Shown here piece after piece: positions 1-11,562 of a stretch of DNA of 64,000 bases. Both the position numbers and the translations under genes were made by a program. Under the pieces are notes generated by a model that was not told the origin of the DNA, ran no database searches, and saw only the letters and a program-made list of their open reading frames with translations. The first letter of the stretch is position 1. Every line of letters starts with the position of its first letter. The DNA comes from Petrosia ficiformis (lineage: Eukaryota > Porifera > Demospongiae > Haplosclerida > Petrosiidae). The stretch is taken from assembly GCA_947044365.1 (NCBI GenBank), contig OX345650.1, positions 82,001-146,000 of the forward strand, read 5' to 3'.

Positions 1-48
1 CAAGGAATTACCCAGAAAATTTTTAGTGAAGACAATGGCGGTGTAGTG

Positions 49-2001
49 ATGGACATGGAGAATAGTAGTATTTATCGTTTGGGGCGCGTACCACAGAAGG
101 TTATCTATGCTTTATTGTTCACTCTTGTAGTAGTAGTTATTGTTTTATTGTTACCGGCAAACAATAAAACATCTTTTAAAAGAGAGAGTGGCTTGTGGTA
201 TCGTCAGGAAGAACAAGGAAAAGAATTTTTTACCTTTAATTCAACTTACCCTTTGTCTTCTCCAAGAAGTAAGTGATCATATAAATACTGTAACATTACA
301 GTTCTTTTCTTTCTATATAGGAAATAGAGATAGTATAAAGTTTAAAATTGGAATCATTTCTGATCAAGACGAGAAGTCAAAAGTATGTAAAGAATACAAA
401 AGAAAGAGGGGAGGGGGATTTGTAGTATAGACTGACAATGCTGATGTACACTGTAGCATGACCACAGTGCTATATCTTCAAACTGCTTGATGGATCATGG
501 CATCAAAATGGTGGCATTGTACTACGTATTAACTACACTAGCTTTGTTTTTCCAATATGTGCAGTGAACAGTCTAAAAGTTGTGGAAAGTATTAGTCGAT
601 ACTTGTACACTTGCTATAAAACTGTTTTAGCATACTTAATAGTGTATAGTTGACCGTTGTGATGCCATGCCCTCCTCTGACCTGTACTCAGAAACATGCT
701 TCATAATTATATGCATTTTATATCTGTAGGCTTCTGATGAAGATTATACATGGTATAGTATTCTAAAAACTGGAATTCTGACATATACCTCATCATCACA
801 AGTTGATATTTACTGGAAAGATGAGGTATTTACCAGCTACTGAATTCACGTATGTATATGGTTTATTTGTTAGATCAAACTAACATCTCATCTGTCAGAA
901 AAAGGTCGTGGTGTTGAACTATCAGAATTAATAGCATTTGATGGTAAATTGTTATCTGTTGATGATAGATCTGGTATAGGTTAGTAGAAAGTAAGCTTGA
1001 ATCCATTACATTCATACAATGTCATCTAGTTTATGAAATTAATCATAATCAGCTAATACCTTGGGTAAAATTAAATGATGGTCCAGGAGATGTTGGTAAA
1101 GGTTTCAAAGCAGAATGGATGGCCATTAAAGATAATCATTTATATGTTGGTGGGTTAGGTAAAGAGTGGACTAGTCCTTCTGGGGTGAGGATTCACTTTA
1201 TAGTACAGACATTATTATGTGACATGTACATATCACTATAGCAATTCATCAATGACTATCCTCAGTATGTTAAATATATTAGTTCTTTGGGTCATGTGGT
1301 GAACTTGCCATGGGCTAGCAATTACAATGCTATGAAACATGCTGCCGGAATACAATCTCCTGGGTATGTAACTACTTCATTATTTCAATACTTAATTGTA
1401 CAGTATATTAGGTATATAATACATGAATCTGCTTGTTGGAGTGATACTCACAGAAAATGGTTCTTTCTTCCAAGACGTGCTAGTCATGAAATGTAATTGA
1501 TAATGTTCTCTTTATCACAGTGTGTCTTATTAAATATATTATAGCTATAATGATGTAGATGATGAGCACAGAGCAACTAATTTACTAATAATGGCTGATG
1601 AATCATTTAACAATATTCAAACCAGGAAAATTACAGTCAGTAATTATTGTCTATTATAATAATTATAATTATATTTATTGATATAGAAATTTGACCAGTA
1701 CAAAGGATTTTCATCATTCAAGTTTATTCCTGGCACAGATGATGAAGTAGTAATAGCTTTAAAAACTAAAGAGAATAAAGGAATGATTGCTTCTTGTAAG
1801 TCTAACGTATTTCCACAGTAAACCTATGACAATTCATTATAATTATAGATATATTAGCATTCGATTTGAATGGAAAGATTTTAATGGACGAAAAAAAAAT
1901 AGGAGATGTGAAGTGAGTTCAAAATTTACAAAAAATATACAATACAATAACTGAACATAATAATTATCACACACAGGTTTGAAGGAGTGGAGTTTCTTTA
2001 A
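49..2001 (+). CDS. CANT1: Calcium-activated nucleotidase (apyrase), CANT1 family
   Basis: Eleven exons (49-268, 321-382, 730-825, 874-979, 1030-1184, 1242-1363, 1412-1492, 1545-1635, 1687-1795, 1849-1912, 1977-2001) give 376 residues. The family hydrolyses UDP/GDP in a Ca2+-dependent way in the ER/Golgi and has a five-bladed propeller fold. A single N-terminal membrane anchor is visible at about residues 15-36, typical of a type II Golgi protein. Family signatures are clear: [49 protein letters not shown], and the C-terminal KFEGVEFL. The length is close to vertebrate CANT1 (about 400). The start is the ATG at 49; the GTG just before it is not needed. The gene converges on the FRS2-like gene, with only 86 bp between the two stop codons. 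Confidence 0.93.
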
Positions 2002-2087
2002 TTCATAAGTACTCAACTCATTAAAACAGTGAAAATTCGGATTTAATAATAAATTATACATTTTCTTATCACACAATATTTATTATT

Positions 2088-4806
2088 TCAACAGTCACTG
2101 AACTGTCGAACCAAAATTTGAACTTTATTATTACTGTGATTTTCATTAGCACCTGAGGTAATAATAACATGTTTGGATGATGGTCTAGGAAGAGGCATTG
2201 GTGGCTTTTTCTTTATAGATTCACCTGTGAATGACCTTTGAGGCACTGATGACTCCTCAGGAACATTGACATAAGTGTGTTTCTTTGCTTCTTTGCTATC
2301 CAAAGGATCTCCTATAGTCAAACTTCTTTTACGTAACAGCATAGCATGAGTAGCATCTGGACTTCCCAAGGCAGTTGGTATGTATGTCCGTTTAGGTATC
2401 GATAAAGGACTAGATTTATCTGGCTGAAGATCTGCAGAATGCATTGCTATATAGACATCATCGTCACTGATGTCACTCTGTAATTCTTTCATAAGAGGAG
2501 TTTCATTCATCACTTCTGAATTATTGACACCATCTTGATGTGAATTATTACTGTCCTGTGAGGTAGTTTCAGGTTGCATCTCTTTCATAAGTTCATTAAT
2601 ATCTTCATAGCCATCACTCCAACGTCTACATCTTGGTATATTAACATGCTGTTTGTCAACAGATATATTTGTAGGTTTACGTAGCTTGTCATCAACTACT
2701 TCATATCCATCTTTTCCTCTCCTACTTCTTCCTGGCATAGTAGATGTCACCTTTAGATAGTCATTGTCAGTTGGTGGAGACTTTGATCTGCGAACTTCAA
2801 TATATTCATCTGTCTCTTGTTCTTCATCAGGTACTTCCAAGACTGGTTTAATGGATACAGGTGGAGGACTAATTAACGCAGGTAGTAAAGCTGGTTTCAC
2901 AAATTCATAACCTTCTTCTGCTAGTTCCTTTGCAAGTCTTTCTCCAGCAGTAGTTGTTTGGTCGCTCTCAACTCTTCGAATGGTCAATTGTGATTCCATT
3001 CTCTCTGGAATATCATGGTATATATTTATCATAGATTTCGATTGGAATTTACCAAATGGTACTTCCATATATAATCCTGTTTCACCTCGGCCTACATTAA
3101 CATATGCTCTATTACCAATAATTTTTTGTCCTGGTGGTGAAATGTTTTCATAATCTGTTGGTAGGTGAGGAAGCGCTCGTTGCAAAGGAGATTTTGTTGA
3201 TCGAGGAACACCATACACATTTTCTATAGATTGTCGTTGTATAGAGGATGGTATGTCATACGTATTTTGTACTAATGGTATTGCCGGAGGAGGTACATCA
3301 TAAATTGACTGTTCAACTAGAGATGTTGGGTGATCATACTGATTGAATGTTGGTTGACTCCCAGTATCTTCTGATTCTGAATGAGGTAAATCAATATCTA
3401 CATACTGGGCATCACGACGTGCATGTAGTGCAATAGGAGATTTAACAAGTGGTTCTTTATTAAACTGTTTTATCTGACGAATTTCTTGTTTGGTAGAATG
3501 TTGATGCATATCCCATGTGTCTTCTTGATCATTTTGGTTAATAGGATCCTGTTTAATAGGAGATATACCATCTAGAAAGGCTACAGAATCTTGTTTAGCA
3601 TTTTCCAATCTGTCATAATCCTTTGCTTTTTCTTTGTTTGGAGGAGGGCTCAAGAAAGGTACTGGACTGGTTAGGGGAGACAATGGAGGTATGTTTTGGA
3701 ACGGATTTCTACTGTTCATATCTTCAGATAGGTTTCGAGGAATTGTCATTGTTGTATAACCTGGTTGTGTAGTATTTGGAGGGATTGTCATTGTTGTATA
3801 ACCTGGTTGTGTAGTATTTGGAGGGATTGTCATTGTTGTATAACCTGGTTGTGTAGTATTTGGAGGGGTAGATACATGAGAATATGATCTACTCTTAAGA
3901 GTCATGTGACGAGGAGTAGAGTCAATTAATGATGATGAACCGCTCCCACTTCGAAAACCTCGAGGAGAGTCAAACTTTGCCCCTATCATAAAAATTAACT
4001 AATTCTAATTAGATAAAAAGAATGATACTTACCAGTACATTGGGACAGAATATCTTGTAATTTTTTAAGGTCTTCATCTTTTATTTTGAAGGTATAGTCA
4101 CACACACCATATGGACCTCTTCTACCTGATGTAAAACTAAAATAATTAAGATCTTGAGAATGGAACCGTCTAATGCATTCAAATGGCCAAGTTCCAAGAT
4201 TTTCATTATCTGTACTGACACCAATGGACCGTTTTGACAATACTAATGTACATGGACCTTTGTAGTCCCTTACAGGTGTGAGTGCATGTGCAGGAATACA
4301 GGAAGCTATATAAAAAGAAAATTCATTTCATGTGGAATTAGCAGGAAATGATTCAGCATCAGCGACTGACAACAGTTTGAATACAATAATCCATGCAATG
4401 ACAACACCACTATTGCAATTTATCATACATGTACATATATACATGAAATCATAACATAAACAATCTGTTACCAAAGCTAGATCATGTCTACACACTAGAG
4501 GTTACAATCAACATCACAATGATCACATATATTATACATGCACACTTTATATATATAATTATATATATATATAATACACACACACGATTACAAGAAATCT
4601 CTCATACTATTATAGTCAATGACATGATAATACACACATTACCATTCTGTAAAATACAACTTGCTAGTTTGGAAGATAGCATGCATAAACCTAGTATTCC
4701 CGTTACCAGAACTACATTCACACTATCAAAGGTTATGAGACTACATCTACAAATACATTCATATATAACTCACCTGTCATTGAAGACTTCTTTTGACGAC
4801 TAGGGC
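2088..4806 (-). CDS. FRS2-like docking protein with IRS-type PTB domain (5' end unresolved)
   Basis: Three exons on the minus strand (4774-4806, 4033-4305, 2088-3982) keep frame through phase-1 introns and give about 730 residues. The first of these lacks a clear initiator, so a short upstream exon may be missing. An IRS-type PTB domain occupies roughly residues 20-100 (WPFECIRRF, YFSFTSGRRGPYGV), closest in pattern to FRS2/DOK. No PH domain fits in the remaining 5' space, which favours FRS2-like. The long tail is disordered and rich in tyrosine motifs: YENI and YVNV (Grb2-type YxN) plus YDVP, YDIP, YMEV, YEVV and YEDI, with a proline-rich C-terminus (KKPPMPLPRP). Three near-identical 14-residue repeats containing QPGYTTMTI lie just after the PTB domain. 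The family links receptor tyrosine kinases to Grb2/SHP2 and so to Ras-Raf. The gene is head to head with RAF. Confidence 0.82.
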
Positions 4807-5017
4807 CTAAAGTGTTGAAACGTGGTTATTAAATGTACAAGCAGGATGCTATGAATATTGTTATTACTAGCACTCTTGATCTGTGGACATTCTATAAAAT
4901 AAATTATAACAATGATATCTTTGAGCTTGTCTATATACTCTTGCAAATGATATACTGTAATCTGATCAGAGATTGTCTGCAAAATTAATATAATAATTAT
5001 TATTATTATTGTCGTCT

Positions 5018-5180
5018 GTAGGAGGGGCTGGTTAATATTGTGGGAGTGGCCGTTACATTTGTGGGCGGGGCTGGTTAGTATTGTAGGAGTGACTGTTAGT
5101 ATTGTGGGCGGGGCTGGTTAGTATTATGGGAGTGGCTTGTTAATATTGTGGGCGGGGCTGGTTAGTGTTGTGGGAGTGGT
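5018..5180. promoter_or_regulatory. GC-box tandem repeat between FRS2-like and RAF genes
   Basis: About four copies of a ~43-bp unit, each carrying GGGCGGGGCTGGTTA (clear at 5063, 5106 and 5149) next to a GGGAGTGG box, stand out in otherwise AT-rich DNA. They sit between two divergently transcribed genes. GC boxes of this type bind Sp1/KLF factors in animals; a shared promoter role here is inferred. A probable noncoding RAF exon may end at the GTAAGG donor at 5341. Confidence 0.5.
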
Positions 5181-5540
5181 TTGTTATTTTGTTATTTGAT
5201 ACGGTTATCGTATCAAATTTGATCAGTTAACAATGGTTGTGTATTATAAAAAGTGACTCACCAAATAACATCTCCGACCGCTGAAAGTCATTCTACTATT
5301 ACACTAGTATCAACAAGTCTTTGTAAATGTTCATATATCAGGTAAGGAACATGATTAATGTGGTGTTAAATGTATAGATAATATTCATAAGTGTAGTATT
5401 TGTATCATCATTTGTTAGTTTACTAAGTATTATTTGATGTTTAAAGTTACTTTATGTCCAGTACAATAATAAAATGTAGTGTTTATAGTAGATGGGCATT
5501 TATTAGAATATTGGAGAATTTGCTGACCACGCCCATTTCA

Positions 5541-6902
5541 ATGGCCCAAACACAATATATGGAAGTTCATGATCCTCAATCTCGTCAGGTATTTAATTAT
5601 TATTATTAATAAATGTTGTTATCAAATAGTTTAATAGGTTCGAGCGATACGAGAAGTGATTCGTTCAACTTCTAGAACTTTAGAGGAAATACAGAGAACT
5701 TTTCCTTATGGTCAGAGAACGTCACTAGTTGTTGAGGTTACACTAATAATAGACTACTTTATATTTTATATTTCAAACTGGATTTTAAATATTAGGAAGA
5801 ATCTGAACTAAAAAAACGACTAGAAGATCTGATGAGAAGAGAGAAGCAGTTAACAGGTATATATATATATATATATATAATATACACTAATTAGTTTTGG
5901 TATGACATTGGGTACTATTGTAGGATGGGAATCTGGTGACTCAGCTGAGTTTGCATCCGGCAGTTCACCTGATTTCTCAAATCAATCTCCTCAAGAATCT
6001 GTTTCTCCAAAGTATGTTTTATTAATAATAATTATTATAATTAATGTTATAATAATTGTAATAGGAGTCCATTGACTATAAGTCATTCCTGTCCGATATC
6101 ACCTCCTCCTCCTCCTCCCTCTTCTCTTCCTTTGATTGTTAATGACAATGATGTTTCATTAATTCCATCATCACCACTTCCTCATAACTGTTTGATTCGT
6201 GCTCATTTACCAGAAGGACAAAGAACTATTGTTAGTAATAATTATAATAATTATTGTTCTATAATGTAATGTATGTGGTAGATTCCAGTTCGTCAAGGTT
6301 ACACAATTCTGGAGGCTTTAGATAAAGCAATGAAAACTCGTAACCTCACTCCTGGTACCTGTACTGTATATACAGATAAACCACGTCTACTAGTAGATTG
6401 GAATACTGATACCAGCTTTCTAAATGGAAAAGAGGTTATTCTTTCCCAATAATCTACTATAAATTATTTTTTTATACATGACTAGGTATTTGTGGAATAT
6501 GTTGACAAAGCTACATTAGCTTCAACAAATCACCACAGCTTTGTAAGTTACTAATTATAATTAGCATAATTTAATTATTACTATTGTACATACATGTAGG
6601 TTAGGAAAACATTTATCACATTAGCATTTTGTGATGTATGTAAGAAGTTGTTATTTCAAGGTTTCCGTTGTGAAACTTGTGGTTTTCGATATCATCAGAG
6701 ATGTAGTCCTAAAGTTCCCATTCAGTGTGGTGGTGTTGATGATGACCTCATAATGGCTTAGTATGTCATATCAACTTATTCTAATATATATTAATAATTA
6801 TTATATTTTCAGTATCCTTTCTCAACAGCAGCGTTCTAATAACTCACCTCAACCATCTAGTCCACATTCACCAACTGTACCTCAATCTTTTCGTGGTAAG
6901 TC

Positions 6903-6940
<38 letters not shown>

Positions 6941-9367
6941 GTTGTTGTTATTGAGTAGTACCTATTAAATGTGATGAAGAATTGTCTGTTGGTATTGGTG
7001 TAGTGAGAAAGATGTTGAGCTCAACTCGCGAGAGATCAATATCCACTCCAAATGTACTATACACATCTGGTACTCGTGATAGATCCAGTAGTGAGGTAAT
7101 AATATAGATATATATTATGCTCAATAGTTTATTACAATACATATAGGATTCACATCACTCCAGAAGTCAATCTCCTATGCATGGTAATATATTGATACCA
7201 CCTGTGTACATAGATACACATCCTTCAAATGAATCAATGAGACTAAATCAATTACAAGTATGGATATAATAGATTAGTAGATACTTAATGACTTTACTCT
7301 ATAGTCACTAGGTGATAACAGTGTGTTTGATTTTAGCAGTAATACTAGTCCAATGTCTAATCAACAAATTAAAGTAATTAGTGGGCGGGGCACAAATAGT
7401 GGTCCAATAGAGACTCCTCATCATGGATTAGATGCAATGAGAATAGACCGAAGAAGACGTGGTCATCGAAGACAAGTGAGCAGAATAATGATTATTATTA
7501 ATATTCTAATTAAAGCCCTATTGTAACCAGTCGAGTGCTGGAAGTGTTGAGTATGTTCATCAAATGATGGAAGAGAGAGATAGAAGAAACTCTGTTGAAG
7601 GGAAACCACCTAGTGATAAACGATCACATGATCACAAACATACAGGTAGACATAGAAGTTTAGAAAGGAGAAGTTCATCAGGTGATAGAACATCAACTGA
7701 TAGTCCAAGCACTCAATCTCCCTTACAAACCCCAACTACCAAAGGTATGTAAACACAAGTTATAATAACTTAATATAACTATACATATATATATATGTAT
7801 AGCACCTTTACAAACTTCATTGAGTAGTAATGATAGTGGAGTAGGATCATCACGTCCATCAGTTACTAGTTATCATAGTAGCACTTTGCCTTCACAGAGG
7901 AGACGCCAACGGTTATCTTCTGAAGACAAGAGAACTAAAGTGATGACAATAAAGTTTTATATCATGTGATTATCATGTGATTATCACTATAGTTACGACA
8001 TCGTGATAGTTCTGATGTTTGGGAAATTCCATATAATGAAATGGAAGTTGGTGACAGGATTGGATCTGGTTCATTTGGTACAGTATATAAGGGTCGATGG
8101 CATGGTATGAAGTAACTACACTATTGAGTGTGATAATTATAATTATTATTATATCAGGTCCCGTAGCTGTTAAGAAATTGAATGTATCAAATCCAACAGA
8201 ACAACAAATGCAAGCTTTCAAAAATGAAGTAGCTGTATTAATGTCAGTGTAATTATTATGTATACAGTACTTACCAGATCATATGTCTGTACAGGAAAAC
8301 TCGTCATGCTAATATTCTATTGTTCATGGGTTGGACTAGTAAACCACGATTAACAATAGTAACACAATGGTGTGATGGATCTACTTTGTTTCGTCATATT
8401 CATGTTATGGAGATTAAATTTGAAATGTATAAAATTATTGATATTTGTCGTCAAACTGCACAAGGAATGGAGTAAGTATTCAATATAATAAATTATCTTA
8501 TAACATATTGTGTGTATTGTTTCAGCTATCTCCATGCTAAACAAATTATACACAGAGATCTTAAATCTAACAGTTAGTTATGAATAATATATTATGATTA
8601 TTTAATATAAATACACAATATTAGACATATTCTTACACGATGATTTGACGGTGAAGATAGGTGATTTTGGATTAGCTACTGTTAAAACACTTTGGGATGG
8701 AAATGAGAAAGTTCGTCAACCAACTGGTTCTATTCTATGGATGGTATGTCATAGAGTAGAAATTTGTTTTTTTAATTACTCTATTCCTCAGGCACCGGAG
8801 GTAGTCAGAATGGAAGAATCCGACCCATATTCCTTTTATTGTGATGTTTACTCATTTGGTGTAGTCATATATGAATTAATTACTGGGCAATTACCATATC
8901 CACATGTACAGGAAAGAGACCAGGTTATACAACATATTGATATTAGTATAATAATTATTATATCTTCTACAGATATTGTTTATGGTTGGATGTGGTTTTT
9001 TACGTCCAGACCCAAGCATTGCTCGTAAGGACACGCCTAAAACATTCAAACAGTTATGTATTAAATGTTGTCAATTTAAGAAAGATGACCGCCCACTCTT
9101 TCATCAGGTAATTAGTTGATGATATCTTCAATGTCTTACACTTGTTGATTGTTTCAGATTCTAGCCGATCTTGAGTCACTAGCAGATAGTATGCCAAAGA
9201 TAAAAAGAAGTAGTTCTGAGCCATCCACTCTTCATTATATTGGACAAATGTCTTTAGATGATCAACCAACACAACATACTCCATCACATCCAAAACATGG
9301 AGGAAGTGCTAATGAAACTGCTTTCACATTCTTTCCAGTTCCTAATAATGGAAGTGATAATGTATGA
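5541..9367 (+). CDS. RAF: Raf serine/threonine kinase, B-Raf type
   Basis: Twenty-two coding exons sum to 2,703 nt, giving 900 residues. Exons: 5541-5588, 5638-5736, 5796-5856, 5924-6011, 6065-6230, 6282-6434, 6486-6542, 6600-6760, 6813-6895, 6959-7095, 7147-7257, 7305-7475, 7531-7744, 7803-7939, 7993-8104, 8158-8242, 8295-8471, 8526-8572, 8625-8743, 8792-8923, 8973-9107, 9158-9367. Domain order: Ras-binding domain (~138-224), C1 zinc finger (~224-272, [19 protein letters not shown]), CR2 14-3-3 site ([10 protein letters not shown]), kinase (~575-835), C-terminal 14-3-3 site (KRSSSEPS). Kinase motifs are intact: [28 protein letters not shown] and ILWMAPEV. The valine matching human B-Raf V600 is present. 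The N-region reads DSSDVWEIP, close to B-Raf's SSDD. It phosphorylates MEK downstream of Ras. Its divergent neighbour encodes a docking adaptor of the same pathway. Confidence 0.97.
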
Positions 9368-9698
9368 TTTTTTAATTTTAATTTGTTGAATGTATTGAAT
9401 AATAGATATTTTTGATTGGATGTGTTTTATTAATTATTATATAGTTTTTGACTATAAACTTTGTCATAATTTTATCGTGCATTGTTATTAAATATTTTTA
9501 ATTATACATTCTGCACGTGGCTTCAATTCTTTATTAGTCAGATATGCAGGACATGAAAACATTTACTAGTCACCAACAATTATGTTGCGTCACACAACTA
9601 ATAGTATGCACGTGGTTAGGAGCATGCGCGATGAATATCTACTTACGATATTCATAGTTTGTTGGTAAAGGAGAAAGTTGGTAAATTGATCAGTGATC
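9368..9698. other. RAF/G-alpha intergenic spacer
   Basis: 330 bp containing the RAF 3' UTR and the G-alpha promoter/5' UTR. It is AT-rich, with poly(A)-signal-like stretches. No further gene was seen. Confidence 0.5.
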
Positions 9699-11219
9699 AT
9701 GGGGTGTATTGAAAGTTCAGAGGCCAAAGCTGCTGCTGCCAGATCCAGAGATATAGATCGCACATTGCGCAAAGACGGGGAAGTGTCTTCAAGAGAAGTC
9801 AAACTGCTTTTGCTTGGTATTTGATTGCAAGAACCATTGTACATGTAATATTACTCATAGTTTATGTAGTATATAGAGTACTGCAATAATGTTTATATTA
9901 CTGTAATTTTATATTAGGTGCTGGAGAATCTGGTAAAAGTACTATAGTAAAGCAAATGAAGTGAGCGCACATGTACACACACACACACACACATATGTAA
10001 TGTATATATATATATATATATACATGTATTAACAGAATACTTCATGAAGATGGATACAGTCAGAGAGAGTGTCAACAATACATTCCTGTCATATACAGTA
10101 ATACGGTACAGTCAATGGCAGCTATATTGAAAGCCATGGATAAACTTGGTATTCAATTGAGTGACCCAGACAGGAAGGTACTCAATTCATTGTGCCAATA
10201 GTCTATACAGTAGTTATTATAACATCGAACACTTTATATGTAGGTTGATGCAAACAAGTTTTTTATGCTTGGTTGTGATGGTGCATCTGTAGAATTTACT
10301 GATGAATTGACTCTAGTCATGACCAGATTATGGGTTGACGAAGGTGTTCAACAGTGTTTCAGAAGGGCTAATAGTTATCAGCTCAATGATTCAGCTGGAT
10401 AGTGAGTTTACATCACGTTAATTATATATATATAATATACATATATGTGTGTAGTTACCTAGACTCATTGGAAAGACTTAGTTCAAAAGGATATGTTCCA
10501 ACTGAACAAGATATATTACACACAAGAGTTAAAACCACAGGAATTATTGAGACGAAATTCACATATAAACACTTACAATTCAAGTTAGTTTTTAATCATT
10601 TATAATAATTAAAGATTTTAGAATATTGTATAGTCTCGTAGATGTTGGAGGTCAAAGGTCAGAACGCAAGAAGTGGATTCATTGTTTTGAGGGTGTAACT
10701 GCCATTGTATTTTGTGCAGCATTGAGTGCATATGATCTGGTATTAGCTGAAGATGATCGAGTGGTAAATATTATTATATCTCTTCTTCTATATAATAATG
10801 TATTTATTTTAGAATCGTATGACTGAGAGTATGATATTGTTTGACTCGATCTGTAATAATCGTTGGTTTGAGCACACCTCCATTATTCTCTTCTTGAACA
10901 AGAAAGATATCTTTGAAATCAAAATACAATATTCTCCTCTTACATTGTGTTTCCCAGAGTATACTGGTATGCATAGCTATCAAGTAAAATCATTAATTTT
11001 TTTTTTTTCAAATCAGGTCCTAATACATATGAAGATGCAAGGAGTTACATCAAAAGTAAATTCTTGTCTTTGAGTCGTCCAAAAAATCCAAATCGAGAAC
11101 AGAAAGAAATATATGTCCACTATACTTGTGCCACAGATACAAATAATATTCGTTTAGTATTTGACGGAATCACTGATACAATAATAATGAAACATTTGAG
11201 AGATATAGGAATGGTCTAA
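9699..11219 (+). CDS. Heterotrimeric G protein alpha subunit, Gi/o-like
   Basis: Eight exons (9699-9816, 9918-9960, 10036-10177, 10244-10401, 10455-10583, 10622-10763, 10813-10966, 11017-11219) encode 362 residues, a full-length G-alpha. The N-terminus [13 protein letters not shown] has the glycine and cysteine used for myristoylation and palmitoylation. The P-loop GAGESGKST, switch I RVKTTGI (ADP-ribosylatable Arg), [16 protein letters not shown] and TCATDT are all intact, so it should be a working GTPase switch. The C-terminus, HLRDIGMV, is unusual. It lacks the Cys at -4 that pertussis toxin modifies in Gi/Go, and it matches neither the Gq nor the Gs tail. The Gi/o assignment therefore rests on the N-terminus and general sequence. 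Partners would be G-beta/gamma and seven-pass receptors; two candidate GABA-B-like receptors lie 8-16 kb away. Confidence 0.95.
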
Positions 11220-11289
11220 CTTTACTTTTAATAATACTCTTTTATAATAAGTTCTATTGTTTTTAATATTATAAAACAGTTTATAATTA

Positions 11290-11515
11290 TCCATCAATTT
11301 ATTTACCTCTATCCTGAGAGGGGCTGATAATGCAAACACTAATACACTTGCAATATCTTCAGCTTCAGTAATCAATCCCTGTTCATCACATGATATCCAC
11401 ATGGGTATATGTAACTCCAATGACAATCATCCCACTCTTGGAGGTTTTGCAATAGCTTCACCAATACCAGCACTAGAGCCTGTTACCAAGGGTACTCTTC
11501 CTTTGAAGTTTGAAA
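11290..11515 (-). pseudogene. Internally deleted short-chain dehydrogenase (SDR) remnant
   Basis: On the minus strand, the N-terminal Rossmann signature NFKGRVPLVTGSSAGIGEAI is followed, after a frame change (SGMIVIGV) and stop codons, by a typical SDR C-terminus (EAEDIASVLVFALSAPLRIE). Only about 40 bp separate the two pieces. The catalytic YxxxK core, about 150 residues, is missing, so this is a deleted copy without introns. It lies antisense to the region immediately upstream of the coilin start. Confidence 0.72.
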
Positions 11516-11562
11516 CCACACCCAAGAATATAGCACATGTACATGCATGTACATGTGGGATA

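Noticed and set aside
11401..11562. 54 extra in-frame codons upstream of coilin
   Set aside because: This stretch is antisense to a recognisable SDR fragment, and the coilin domain begins at the internal Met as in the family.
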